This document shows, in pieces, positions 32,814 through 41,201 of a stretch of 54,452 nt of DNA. Each line of letters starts with the position of its first letter. Position 1 is the stretch's first letter. The notes under the pieces were generated by a model, which saw only the letters and a list, made by a program, of their open reading frames with translations, had not been told where the DNA came from and ran no database searches. Source of the stretch: Jiella pacifica. Its GTDB lineage: Bacteria > Pseudomonadota > Alphaproteobacteria > Rhizobiales > Rhizobiaceae. The translations under genes and the position numbers were made by a program. The stretch lies in contig NZ_JAAAMG010000030.1 of the NCBI RefSeq assembly GCF_010500815.1, positions 1 through 54,452 on the forward strand, given 5' to 3'.

Positions 32814-34346
32814 ATGACTGATGCAAGAACGCCGGATGCAAGGGTGGGCGGCCGATCGAACGCCGCCATCGACCATGGTTCGGCAGTGGACTTCTTTCGC
32901 GTGTTCGATCTCAGCACGTCGCCGCACATGATACTCGACCGCGAGCTTCGCTTCGTGGCGGTCAATCGCGCCTACGAAAAAGTGACGATGCGGTCTCGGG
33001 AAGAGCTGATCGGTAACAAGCTGTTCGACATGTTCCCGGAGCGCAGCGAAGCGCAGGACCGGCTGAACGCCTCGATCGTGACGGCGTTCGAGACAGGCGA
33101 GCCGGACACGATCGCGCTCATTCCCTACGAACTCGATCGGCCGGCCGCCCAAGGCGGCGGACGGGAATTGCGCTATTGGAGCGCGACGCACACGCCGCTT
33201 CTCGATTCCAACGGCCGCGTCGTCCACGTGATTCAGAATACCAATGACGTGACCGAGATCGCCAAGATGCGACCGTCTGGCCACGTCGCTGGTCATCCCG
33301 CGACGGCGGAATTGGCGCTCTGGCGAAACGCCGAGGCCGTCGAGGAGGCCTATCAGCAGACCCTCGCGGAGAACGAGGAGTTTCACCGTCTGTTCAGCCA
33401 GGCGCCTGGCATGATCGCGGTGTTCGAAGGGCGGGAGATGCTGGCGACCTTCGTCAGCGATACGTTCTCCCGCTTCGTCGGCCAGCGCCCGATCGTCGCA
33501 AGGCCGTTGCTCGAAGCCGTTCCGGAACTCGCCGGCCAGGAGTTCGTGGCCATGCTGACGGAGGCGATCGAGGCGGGCGCGAGCGTGACCCGCGAGGGAC
33601 TGGCGATCCGCATTCGTCGCGTCTCCGACAATCTGGAGGAGACGTCCTACGTCGACTTTTTCTGCAATCCCGTCCGCGACGCGGACGGGATGATCTATGG
33701 GGTCTTCGTCCAGGGCGTCGACCGGACGGAGGCGATGCGGGCGGTGCATCATCAGCGCATGCTGATGGACGAGCTCAATCACCGTGTGAAGAATACCCTG
33801 GCCACGATTCAGTCGATGGCCCGGCAGAGCTTTCGCGATCCAGGCGATCTCGACAACGCGCGCTATGCTTTCGAGGCGCGGATCATGGCTCTCAGCCGGG
33901 TCCACAACGTTCTCGCCGACCGGCGCTGGGAAGCCGTTCCACTGACGGCCCTGTTCTGCGACAACGTGCAGGGGATCGACCCCGCCAGGATCGAGTGCCG
34001 CGGCGAGGAGTTGCTGCTTTCGCCGAAGACCGGCGTCGCCTTGGCCATCGTCAGCCATGAGCTGTTCGCCAATGCCCGTCGGTACGGGGCATTGTGTGAC
34101 GCCGACGGTCGTGTCGAGATCGGCTGGGTCTTCGATCGCGCGGCGCCGGACAGGCTGGCGATGACCTGGCGCGAAGTTCGGTCGAGGAAATTCGACACCT
34201 CGCTGCGCCCGGGTATGGGGCTGCGTATTCTGAGAAGCATCGTCGAAGGTGAGCTTGGGGGCAGCTTGGCTATTGAACTTACTGAAGCCGGTCTCATTTG
34301 CACATTCGAGGTGGGATTGACGGAGGCCGCGGGCTTTGCAGGTTGA
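32814..34346 (+). CDS. PAS-containing HWE-family sensor histidine kinase
   Basis: A 510-residue soluble kinase; ATG 32814 (MTDARTPDAR) is chosen with a GGAAAGAG upstream. The first PAS domain is at about 25-145 (SPHMILDRELRFVAVNRAYEKVTMRSREELIGNKLFDMFPE), the second at about 180-300 (FHRLFSQAPGMIAVFEG...). The dimerisation box MLMDELNHRVKNTLATIQSMARQ carries the phospho-accepting His. The ATPase domain has HELFANARRYGAL (N box), WREV (the W-x-E of HWE kinases) and PGMGLRIL (G box). No membrane helix is visible, so it senses a cytoplasmic cue. The stop overlaps the receiver gene by 11 bp, which identifies its partner. Confidence 0.85.
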   Translation: MTDARTPDARVGGRSNAAIDHGSAVDFFRVFDLSTSPHMILDRELRFVAVNRAYEKVTMRSREELIGNKLFDMFPERSEAQDRLNASIVTAFETGEPDTIALIPYELDRPAAQGGGRELRYWSATHTPLLDSNGRVVHVIQNTNDVTEIAKMRPSGHVAGHPATAELALWRNAEAVEEAYQQTLAENEEFHRLFSQAPGMIAVFEGREMLATFVSDTFSRFVGQRPIVARPLLEAVPELAGQEFVAMLTEAIEAGASVTREGLAIRIRRVSDNLEETSYVDFFCNPVRDADGMIYGVFVQGVDRTEAMRAVHHQRMLMDELNHRVKNTLATIQSMARQSFRDPGDLDNARYAFEARIMALSRVHNVLADRRWEAVPLTALFCDNVQGIDPARIECRGEELLLSPKTGVALAIVSHELFANARRYGALCDADGRVEIGWVFDRAAPDRLAMTWREVRSRKFDTSLRPGMGLRILRSIVEGELGGSLAIELTEAGLICTFEVGLTEAAGFAG

Positions 34347-34722
34347 GGTGGCGCAAATGGGGGTGCGGATCGAGGGTATGCGTGTCCTCGTCGTCGAGGA
34401 CGAGAGCTTGGTGGCGCTGCAACTCGAGGACATGTTGCTGGATCTGGGCTGCCTGGTCGTGGGACCGGCGATGCGCCTTCGCGCGGCGGGCGAACTCCTC
34501 GATTCCGGCGTCGGCATCGATTGTGCGGTGCTTGACGTCAACGTCTGCGGCGAGATGGTCTATCCCATTGCCGAACGCCTCGCGGAAATGGGAATTCCGT
34601 TCATCTTCGCGACGGGCTACGGGCGAGACGGCGTCGATCGGCGCTGGACCAGCGTGCCGATTCTCCAGAAGCCCTACACGTCTGACGAGATCGGCGAGTC
34701 CCTGGCGCTCTGCCTGCAGTGA
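34336..34722 (+). CDS. Single-domain response regulator
   Basis: A 128-residue CheY-like receiver without output domain. VLVVEDE supplies the acidic pair, CAVLDVNV the phosphorylated Asp, FIFATGYG the Thr, and ILQKPYT the Lys. FATGYG and the receiver-only design are common with HWE kinases in alphaproteobacteria. It overlaps the kinase gene by 11 bp. In-frame ATGs at 34357 and 34378 are alternative starts; the last begins right before the first strand (MRVLVVEDE). Confidence 0.85.
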   Translation: MQVEVAQMGVRIEGMRVLVVEDESLVALQLEDMLLDLGCLVVGPAMRLRAAGELLDSGVGIDCAVLDVNVCGEMVYPIAERLAEMGIPFIFATGYGRDGVDRRWTSVPILQKPYTSDEIGESLALCLQ

Positions 34723-34795
34723 ACGGTGTCTTCCGCCCCTGATGGCGGCGGCCTTGCGTCAACCGACGTCCCGCGCTTCGCGGACGGCAGCTGCG

Positions 34796-35212
34796 CTACT
34801 CGTCGGGCGTTCCTACGAGGAAGAGAACCAGAGCCCGCTCGGAAATCGTCCGCTCCGCGAGTTCGACTTCGGCACAGGCAGTGCGAAGCGCCGCGTGTCT
34901 TCCGACAGGCGCAAGCAGAACCAGCCTTGCGCTGACACCTCGAACGGCAGCGCAGAGCTGCATTGACGGTCCGGCGTCGCCGTCGAGTGCGACGATGACG
35001 CTCGAAAATCTGCCCCGCGCCAGGCGATCCGGCACCATCGTCTGATCTTCGACGATCGTCACGCGCGCGCCCGCCGCTTCGAGGCCGTCGGCGATCTTCA
35101 AGGCTTCCGCGTGGCGCGCCGCGCAGAGGAGGATGTCCCGGCCCGCAAGAAGACTTGGCCAGTCGAACCGATCGAAGCTGTCGAGACCGCGGCCCATCGG
35201 GAGATCCCTCAT
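34796..35212 (-). CDS. Receiver-like protein without phosphorylation site
   Basis: A 138-residue protein with alternating strands and helices: GRDILLCAARHAEALKIADGLEAAGARVTIVED, FSSVIVALDGDAGPSMQLCAAV, ARLVLLAPVGRH. This looks like a CheY fold in which the acidic pair is missing (ILLCAAR) and the phosphorylation site is altered (VALDGD). It is convergent with the receiver gene. It may be an atypical receiver; function is unknown. Confidence 0.5.
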   Translation of the reverse strand: MRDLPMGRGLDSFDRFDWPSLLAGRDILLCAARHAEALKIADGLEAAGARVTIVEDQTMVPDRLARGRFSSVIVALDGDAGPSMQLCAAVRGVSARLVLLAPVGRHAALRTACAEVELAERTISERALVLFLVGTPDE

Positions 35213-35346
35213 GTCGTCACATCTGGATCATAGCAGACGGAGGCTCGATCGGGATGGCCTGCGCCGTGGAATGATCGGAGGCGGAGCGGCAGCCCACGTT
35301 CGAGACCGTCGTCTGTTTTAGGGGAAGGCCCTGGTGTTCCGACGGC

Positions 35347-36225
35347 TCACTCTGCGGCCGTCGTATCGGGCCGAGCATAACGTTTCTCGAACTCCCAGAC
35401 GTCCGCAAAGCCGAGAAGCTCGCTGAACCTGGAGAAGTCGTAGAGGTCGACGGCGTCGGTAGTCTCGCCATTGGTCTGAAGGTCGGCATAGGCCCTTTGC
35501 AAGGCTGCGCCCATCGACAGGAAGCCTACGGCGGGATGGATGCCGATCGCATAGCCGAGCTCTTGAAGCCGGTCGGCCGGAAGGAGTGGCGTGCGGCCGC
35601 CATTGACCATGTTGGCCAAGAGCGGCGCATCGATCTCCTCGCAGACGCGCCGCATCTCCTCCTCGCTTTCCGGGGATTCGACGAAAACGACGTCGGCACC
35701 GGCCTTCGCGAAGGCCCGGCCGCGGCGGATCGCCTCGTCGATGCCGTGGGCGGTGCGCGCATCCGTGCGGGCGATGATCAGGAAGTCGTCGCTCTTGCGA
35801 CTGTCGACCGCGACCTCGATCTTCTGCAGCATGTCGGCCAGCGGAATCACCCGCCGGTTCGGCGTATGGCCGCACTTCTTGGGGAATTCCTGGTCTTCCA
35901 GCTGGATCGCCGAAACGCCCGCCTGCTCGTAGCCCCGCACCGTGTGACGGACGTTGAGCAGACCGCCATAGCCGGTGTCTGCATCGGCGATGACTGGGGT
36001 CTTCGTGCGCTCGACGATCGTCGCGATACGACCGAGCATGTCGGTGTAGGTGGCGAGCCCGGCATCCGGTAGGCCGAGAGCGGACGCGACGGTGCCATAG
36101 CCGGTGACGTAAAGGGCCTTGAAGCCGAGCCTATCGGCAATCATCGCCGAGATCAGTTCGAATACGCCGGGTGCCGTGATGAATTCGCCGGAGACGAGGG
36201 CTTTTTTCAGGGCTGGATCGGCCAT
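35347..36225 (-). CDS. Isocitrate lyase/PEP mutase family enzyme
   Basis: A 292-residue TIM-barrel enzyme; ATG 36225 (MADPALKKAL) has GAGG upstream. Key segments are YVTGYGTVASALGLPDAGL, VIADADTGYGGLLNVRHTV (Mg-binding Asp), QLEDQEFPKKCGH (KKCGH with the catalytic Cys of C-C lyases), IIARTDAR, and FVESPESEEEM. KKCGH points to a lyase such as methylisocitrate, dimethylmalate or other 2-hydroxy-diacid lyase, or oxaloacetate decarboxylase, rather than PEP mutase. The exact substrate cannot be told. It diverges from a GntR regulator 278 bp away that probably controls it. Confidence 0.8.
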   Translation of the reverse strand: MADPALKKALVSGEFITAPGVFELISAMIADRLGFKALYVTGYGTVASALGLPDAGLATYTDMLGRIATIVERTKTPVIADADTGYGGLLNVRHTVRGYEQAGVSAIQLEDQEFPKKCGHTPNRRVIPLADMLQKIEVAVDSRKSDDFLIIARTDARTAHGIDEAIRRGRAFAKAGADVVFVESPESEEEMRRVCEEIDAPLLANMVNGGRTPLLPADRLQELGYAIGIHPAVGFLSMGAALQRAYADLQTNGETTDAVDLYDFSRFSELLGFADVWEFEKRYARPDTTAAE

Positions 36226-36502
36226 GTCGGTGGTCCTCTTTACTGCACGTTCGTTCCGGCATCGGCACGTTACTCCGGCCGAGAAAAGGCCGCATGTCAC
36301 GACACACTCGCCCCCGCTGGCGGCTCGTTTGGCCGAGTTCGGGACAGGGTCGAAGGCTGCCGGCCTCCTGGCCTTGGTCCCGGAGCCGGAGATTGATAAG
36401 CATCAATTGCCATGTCGGGCTCGGATTTGTCCAGACACATTTCGGCAGATGGCGACATGGCGCGATGAGGCCGGACTGCCTCGGGGCAGGAGAGGGATGG
36501 GA

Positions 36503-37282
36503 ATGACCCGCGATACGGGAACGGCCTCTAAGACCAGTGCCGCCGCGGCAAACACCGGGCCTCGGTATCTGCGCATCCAGCGCATGCTGGCCGGGCGCAT
36601 CGAGAGCGGCGCCTATCCGGTCGGTTCGCTGATGCCGACCGAAAGCGATCTCGGCGAGGAATTCGCCACCAGTCGCTTTACCGTCCGCGAGGCGCTGCGC
36701 TGCCTGACGGAGGACGGTTACGTCGAGCGTCGGCAGGGCATGGGGACCCGGGTGATCTCACTGAGGCCGCAGCGGCGCTACCATCAATCCTTCGAATCGC
36801 TGCAGGAGCTCTTTCAGGTGGCGGTGGATACCACCATGGTGGTGCTCGGCGACCAGCCGGTGGTCCTCGACGGAGAACTCGCCGAACGGGTCGGCGGCCG
36901 AGCCGGCGAGCGCTGGATACGCATCGACGGGGTACGATGGACCGCTCCGGGCGGACGGCCGATCTGTTACATCCAGAGCTATGTCCCCGAGCGCTTCGAG
37001 GCGCTGGTGCAGCAGTTTGCCGAGCACCGGGGACCGTTCTTCGATCTTCTGGAGCGCCGGTCGGGAGCAGCGATCGAGGAGGTGCAGCAGGAGATCAGGG
37101 CGGTCGAGATGCCGCTCGCCATCGCGCGTCAGCTCGGCCTGCCAGCGGGTGCCGCGTCGCTGCAGCTCCTGCGCCGATACGTCACTGCTGGCGCCATTCT
37201 GATCGCCTCCTTCAATTGGCACATCGCCGGGGAAATGACCTACAAGATGCGCATCAGGCGCGGGCGCCAGCAGCCGGACTAG
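36503..37282 (+). CDS. GntR-family transcriptional regulator, HutC/UTRA type
   Basis: A 259-residue regulator. The winged helix spans about 18-85: RYLRIQRMLAGRIESGAYPVGSLMPTESDLGEEFATSRFTVREALRCL. The C-terminal half is a UTRA ligand domain (YIQSYVPERFEALV, then RRYVTAGAILIASFNWHIAGEMTYKMRI). ATG 36503 is preferred because GAGAGG sits at proper distance; ATG 36497 is too close. It diverges from the ICL/PEP-mutase-family gene, the most likely target, and converges with the sugar transporter. Confidence 0.85.
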   Translation: MTRDTGTASKTSAAAANTGPRYLRIQRMLAGRIESGAYPVGSLMPTESDLGEEFATSRFTVREALRCLTEDGYVERRQGMGTRVISLRPQRRYHQSFESLQELFQVAVDTTMVVLGDQPVVLDGELAERVGGRAGERWIRIDGVRWTAPGGRPICYIQSYVPERFEALVQQFAEHRGPFFDLLERRSGAAIEEVQQEIRAVEMPLAIARQLGLPAGAASLQLLRRYVTAGAILIASFNWHIAGEMTYKMRIRRGRQQPD

Positions 37283-37292
37283 TTCGGCGCTC

Positions 37293-37316
37293 CAGAGGCC
37301 GGGTGCCCGACCTCTG
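37293..37316. terminator. Possible bidirectional terminator between convergent genes
   Basis: CAGAGG and CCTCTG flank an inner CGGG-TG-CCCG pairing, giving a ten-pair hairpin with one mismatch between the GntR gene stop (37282) and the binding-protein stop (37380). No T run follows, so efficiency is uncertain. Confidence 0.4.
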
Positions 37317-37379
37317 TCCGGCGGTGCGATCGGCAGACCCTCGCCACTCGACAACGCGAGCGGCGCGGGCACTCGCAGG

Positions 37380-38447
37380 CTACTTGCCGACCGTCGGCAT
37401 CCATTCAGGCTTGGCGACGTCGGTTGATGCAAACTGAGGCAGTTTCTGAGAAAGCTGCTCCATGTTGTTGACGTCATTTTCCAAAAGCATGTCGCGCGTC
37501 ACCAGCGTCGGCGGCACGACGACGTTGTGGCCCGGATCTTCGCCGGCGAGCAACATGGCCAGAGCCCGAACCGAGACCTCGCCGATCAGTTGCGGATTGG
37601 TCGCGGCCGTCGCCACCCACGCGCTCGGCTCCTCGCGCATCGCCTGGATGTCGGCGGTGGAGATGTCGGCGCTGTAGATCTTGATGTCGGAGGAAAGCCC
37701 GGCCTCGTCGACGGCGATCTTCACGCCCTTGGCGAACTCGTCATAGGGCGCGAAGACGACGGTGACGCCGGGATTGGCCCGCAGCACGGCCGAGGCCTGG
37801 TTGGCGACGGAATTGGCGATCGGGTTGTCGAGGGTGCCGAACTGGGCGACCTCCTTGATGCCGGCATATTGGTCCTTGAACTTCTTCCAGGTCTCGTCGC
37901 GACGGTCGAGCGGGGCGATGCCCGGCACGTAGACATAGGCCGCCTCGAAGCTCTCGCCGTTGTCCTTCACCGCCTGTTCGAGGGCGAGGCGGGCGAGATC
38001 GCGGTCGCTCTGCTCGATCTGCGGGACCTGGTCGTTCTCGACGTCGACGTCGAAGGCGACGACCTTGATGCCGGCATCGACGGCGCGCTGGACGGCAGCC
38101 GTCATCGATTCCGTCAGACCGTGCTGGACGATGATCCCGTCGACGCCAAGGGCGATCGCCTGGTCCACCATGTCGGCCTGCAACGCGGCATCCTGGCGGG
38201 AATCGAGGACGCGAAGCTCGACGCCGAGGGCCTTGGCCTGTTCCTGGGCACCGGTGAGATAGGCTTGGAAGAAGTCGCCGGTCGACAGATAGCGTACCAG
38301 GGCGATCGAGACGTTCTCCGGCTTGTCGAAGGGCGCCGGCCGATCCTGGGCGATGGCGGGCTGACCGCCGAGAAGCAGCGCCGTGGCGCCGCCGATGACG
38401 AGCCGGGTGAACCGGCGTCGCGTGACGTTCGTCAAATCCATCTTCAT
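37380..38447 (-). CDS. Ribose-type sugar ABC transporter binding protein
   Basis: A 355-residue periplasmic binding protein of the RbsB type. The N-terminus RRRFTRLVIGGATALLLGGQPAIAQ combines a twin-arginine-like RRRF and a hydrophobic stretch, cleaved around AIAQ. The fold continues with VSIALVRYLSTGDFFQAYLTGAQEQAKALGVELRVLDS and GVDGIIVQHG, then VVAFDVDVENDQ and FAPYDEFAKGVKIAVDEAG. It is the first gene of a three-gene transporter operon divergent from mtnK-mtnA, so the ligand is probably a 5-deoxy- or 5-methylthio-pentose or related nucleoside sugar. The ligand is inferred from context only. Confidence 0.8.
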   Translation of the reverse strand: MKMDLTNVTRRRFTRLVIGGATALLLGGQPAIAQDRPAPFDKPENVSIALVRYLSTGDFFQAYLTGAQEQAKALGVELRVLDSRQDAALQADMVDQAIALGVDGIIVQHGLTESMTAAVQRAVDAGIKVVAFDVDVENDQVPQIEQSDRDLARLALEQAVKDNGESFEAAYVYVPGIAPLDRRDETWKKFKDQYAGIKEVAQFGTLDNPIANSVANQASAVLRANPGVTVVFAPYDEFAKGVKIAVDEAGLSSDIKIYSADISTADIQAMREEPSAWVATAATNPQLIGEVSVRALAMLLAGEDPGHNVVVPPTLVTRDMLLENDVNNMEQLSQKLPQFASTDVAKPEWMPTVGK

Positions 38448-38499
38448 TTCCTCCCGATACGGCCCGGCCGTGGCCGCCGGGTCCTTTGACTGTCTGGCT

Positions 38500-39489
38500 T
38501 CAGCGCCCGGCGCGCCGTGTCAGCGAAAAGGTGAAAAGCAGCGCGACGACGAGAACGCCGCCCTTCACCGCGTCCTGCGTGTAGTAGGGGGCGTTCATCA
38601 TCGTCAGCCCCTGCAGCAGCATGCCGACGAAGAGCGCGCCGATCAGCGTGCCGAACGCGTTCGGTTTGGCCGCGCCGAGCACGGCGAAGCCGATCAGCGC
38701 CGCCGCGACTGCGTCGAGTAGAAGGTTGTTGCCGGAAGAGACGTCGCCGCGCCCGACCCGTGCGGCGAGAAGGATGCCGCCGATGGAGGCGAAGGCGCCG
38801 GAGATCATGTAGGCGGCGATCTTGTAGCGGGCGACCGGCGCGCCGGCGAGGCGGCTCGCCTGCTCGTTGGAGCCGATGGCGTACATGACCCGGCCCCAGC
38901 GGGTGAATTCGAGAAAGACGAAGATCGCCACGGCGAGCGCCAGCATGACGACGACCGAGACGGGGAGGACGTCGAACAGCCGGGCCCGCCCGAGGGCGAG
39001 GAAGCTCGGATCGAAGCTGCCGGTGGCGGTCGTGCTGTCGGGCAGCGTCATGCCGCGGGCGATCGAGCGGCCGGCGGTCGGCACCAGCTGCAGGCCGAGC
39101 AGGAGAAACATCGTGCCGAGTGTCGCCAGGAGATCGGGAACCCGGCCGTAGACGATGATGAGGCCATTGAGGAGGCCCGCGAGGAGGCCGAAGGCGATGC
39201 ATAGAAGGACCGTCTCGGTGGTCCCCCAGCCCCAGATCACCATGGCGTAGGAGGCTGCCATCATCGACGAGGCGGCGACCGAGCCGATCGACAGGTCGAA
39301 GCCGCCGACGACCAGCGTCCCCGTCACGCCGAGGGCGAGGATCGCGGTGATCGCCACCGACTGGAAGACGAAGACCAGGGAGCGCACCGACATGAATGCC
39401 GGCTGCGCCGCGTAGAAGAACAGCGCCAGGGCGACGAGGAGGACGAAGAACCCGTAGCGGATGGAGAGGTCACGGACGGCGAGCGTCAT
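38500..39489 (-). CDS. Ribose-type sugar ABC transporter permease
   Basis: A 329-residue RbsC-like permease with eight to ten membrane helices. The segments VVGGFDLSIGSVAASSMMAASY, GLLAGLLNGLIIVYGRVPDLLATLGTMF and FTRWGRVMYAIGSNEQASRLAG are strongly typical of this family. NRLAGAPVARYKIAAYMISG-like and AKPNAFGTLIGALFVGML segments follow. The start overlaps the stop of the ATPase gene by four bases (ATGA), giving the order ATPase, permease, then binding protein. Confidence 0.88.
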   Translation of the reverse strand: MTLAVRDLSIRYGFFVLLVALALFFYAAQPAFMSVRSLVFVFQSVAITAILALGVTGTLVVGGFDLSIGSVAASSMMAASYAMVIWGWGTTETVLLCIAFGLLAGLLNGLIIVYGRVPDLLATLGTMFLLLGLQLVPTAGRSIARGMTLPDSTTATGSFDPSFLALGRARLFDVLPVSVVVMLALAVAIFVFLEFTRWGRVMYAIGSNEQASRLAGAPVARYKIAAYMISGAFASIGGILLAARVGRGDVSSGNNLLLDAVAAALIGFAVLGAAKPNAFGTLIGALFVGMLLQGLTMMNAPYYTQDAVKGGVLVVALLFTFSLTRRAGR

Positions 39490-41045
39490 CCAGCGGCACT
39501 TTCGAGACGGTTTTCCGAATGGACGGGAGCGGCGCCGAGGTCGCCGGCGACCTCGGCGAGAAGTCGCGACAGGTCGAAGCCTGGCCCCGTCCGGTGGTCG
39601 CCGACGATGGTGTGATCGGACATCACGAGGATCCGGTCGGCGACTTCGAGCGCCTCGTCGATCTCGGAGACGAGGACCAGCGTCGCGCGATCGCCGGCGG
39701 TCTCGCGCAGCCGTCGGGCGATGTCGCCGCGGGCTTTGATGTCGACGCCCTGGAACGGCTCGTCGAGGATCAGGAGCTTTGAGGCTTCCGCCAGCCAGCG
39801 GCCGACGACGACCTTCTGCTGGTTGCCGCCCGACAGTGTCGCCATGTCGTCGGTTTCGCCTTGGCAGACGATGGAGAGATCGGCGATGGTCCGGCGCGCC
39901 TTTTGGCGCTCGCCCGACCGGTCGACGAAGCCGGCCCGCGAGCGATGCCTGAGGAAGGGCAAAGAGAGGTTCCGGGCGATGTCGAAGCCCGGCACGATCG
40001 AACTCGTCGCCCGATCCTTGCCGGCCATGAAGACGCCTGCCTCGATCGCCGCGCCGCAGTCGCGTGGGGTGTAGGGCTTTCCCATCAGCCGCATCTGGCC
40101 CGATACGGCCTGGCCGAGGCCGAAGATCATCTCGGCAAGCCGGCTCTTGCCGGTGCCGACGAGGCCGGTGATCGCGGTGACCTCGCCGGCATCGAGGGTG
40201 AAGGAAAACGGCCGCGACCAGCTCGTCAGGCGAACGTTCTCCAGCGACAGGACGGGGCGCGTTCCGGTTCGGATCGCTTCGCCGTCGCGCTGGATCGGGG
40301 CGCCGAGCATCGCCGTCACCGCGCCCTCGAAATCCAGCGGTGGCCGGAACTCGCCGGTGATGCGGCCGTCGCGCAAGGTGACGATCCGGTCGGCGAGGCG
40401 GCGGATGTCCGACATCCGGTGGGTGATGTAGAGGATGGCGACGCCGCGGGCCTTCAGCATCTCGACGATGCCGAACAGTCGTTCGGCCTCGCGCTGCGAC
40501 AGCGAGGAGGTCGGCTCGTCGAGGACGAGCACCTTGGGCTCTTCGGCCAGCGCCCGGCAGATGGCGACGAGTTGTCGGTCGGCGAGCGGGATCTCGCTGA
40601 CGGCGCGATCGAGCGGCAGCGACAGGCCGAGGATCGCCTGGATCGTCTCCGCTTCACGCCGCGCCCGGCGCGGCGAATAGATCGCGCCGGTCCTGCCGGA
40701 GCACAGCCGGTCGAGAAGGAGATTCTGCGCGACCGAAAGATCCGGTGCCACGGCGTCGTTGATCTGCTGGTGGACGACAGAGAGCCCCGCCCCGACGGCG
40801 TCGATCGGACGAGCCGGCAAATACGGCCGCCCGGCGAGTGTCATGCGCCCGGCGTCGGGCGAAAGGACGCCCGCGATGATCTTGACGAGTGTCGACTTGC
40901 CGGCGCCGTTCGCGCCCATCAGCACGAGGACTTCCCCCGGCGAAACGGCGAGGTCGACGTTTCTCAAGACACGGTTCTGCCCGAACGCCCGCTCTAGCCC
41001 GGTGATTTCCAGCACGGGCGGCGCGCCAGTCTCTCCCTCGGTCAT
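39486..41045 (-). CDS. Ribose-type sugar ABC transporter ATPase (two nucleotide-binding domains)
   Basis: A 519-residue RbsA-like protein with two ABC domains. The first has Walker A MGANGAGKST and the signature-region variant VSEIPLADRQLVAICRAL with Walker B VLVLDEPTSS. The second has the degenerate Walker A GLVGTGKSR, then ATLSGGNQQKVVVGRWL and LLILDEPFQGVDIKARGDI. It starts 156 bp from the divergent mtnK gene, with a shared palindrome between them. It supplies energy to the ribose-type permease and is first in the transporter operon. Confidence 0.88.
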   Translation of the reverse strand: MTEGETGAPPVLEITGLERAFGQNRVLRNVDLAVSPGEVLVLMGANGAGKSTLVKIIAGVLSPDAGRMTLAGRPYLPARPIDAVGAGLSVVHQQINDAVAPDLSVAQNLLLDRLCSGRTGAIYSPRRARREAETIQAILGLSLPLDRAVSEIPLADRQLVAICRALAEEPKVLVLDEPTSSLSQREAERLFGIVEMLKARGVAILYITHRMSDIRRLADRIVTLRDGRITGEFRPPLDFEGAVTAMLGAPIQRDGEAIRTGTRPVLSLENVRLTSWSRPFSFTLDAGEVTAITGLVGTGKSRLAEMIFGLGQAVSGQMRLMGKPYTPRDCGAAIEAGVFMAGKDRATSSIVPGFDIARNLSLPFLRHRSRAGFVDRSGERQKARRTIADLSIVCQGETDDMATLSGGNQQKVVVGRWLAEASKLLILDEPFQGVDIKARGDIARRLRETAGDRATLVLVSEIDEALEVADRILVMSDHTIVGDHRTGPGFDLSRLLAEVAGDLGAAPVHSENRLESAAG

Positions 41046-41092
41046 TCCGTTTCAGTCCTCCCGGATGCGACCGTATGCCAAACGTGTTTTAA

Positions 41093-41108
41093 GTCAACTG
41101 CAATTGAC
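41093..41108. promoter_or_regulatory. Palindromic operator between sugar transporter and mtnKA
   Basis: GTCAACTGCAATTGAC is a 16-bp palindrome with a single mismatched pair. It contains an outward TTGAC on each strand: TTGACA (41104-41109) toward mtnK and TTGACT (41097-41092) toward the transporter operon, both good -35 boxes. Matching -10 boxes are not clear. One dimeric repressor, most likely the SorC-type protein encoded after mtnA, could shut both operons from this site. Confidence 0.55.
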
Positions 41109-41201
41109 AATCGCAAAATGGGACGTAAGGCCTATGGACGCTCGGATTGCCGCAGGTATTGATAGACTGCTGCACATCGGGGCGGAAGCGGGAGGGTTCG
41201 A

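Noticed and set aside
39861-40997. Plus-strand frame opposite the sugar ABC ATPase
   Set aside because: Antisense shadow of a protein with two complete ABC domains.
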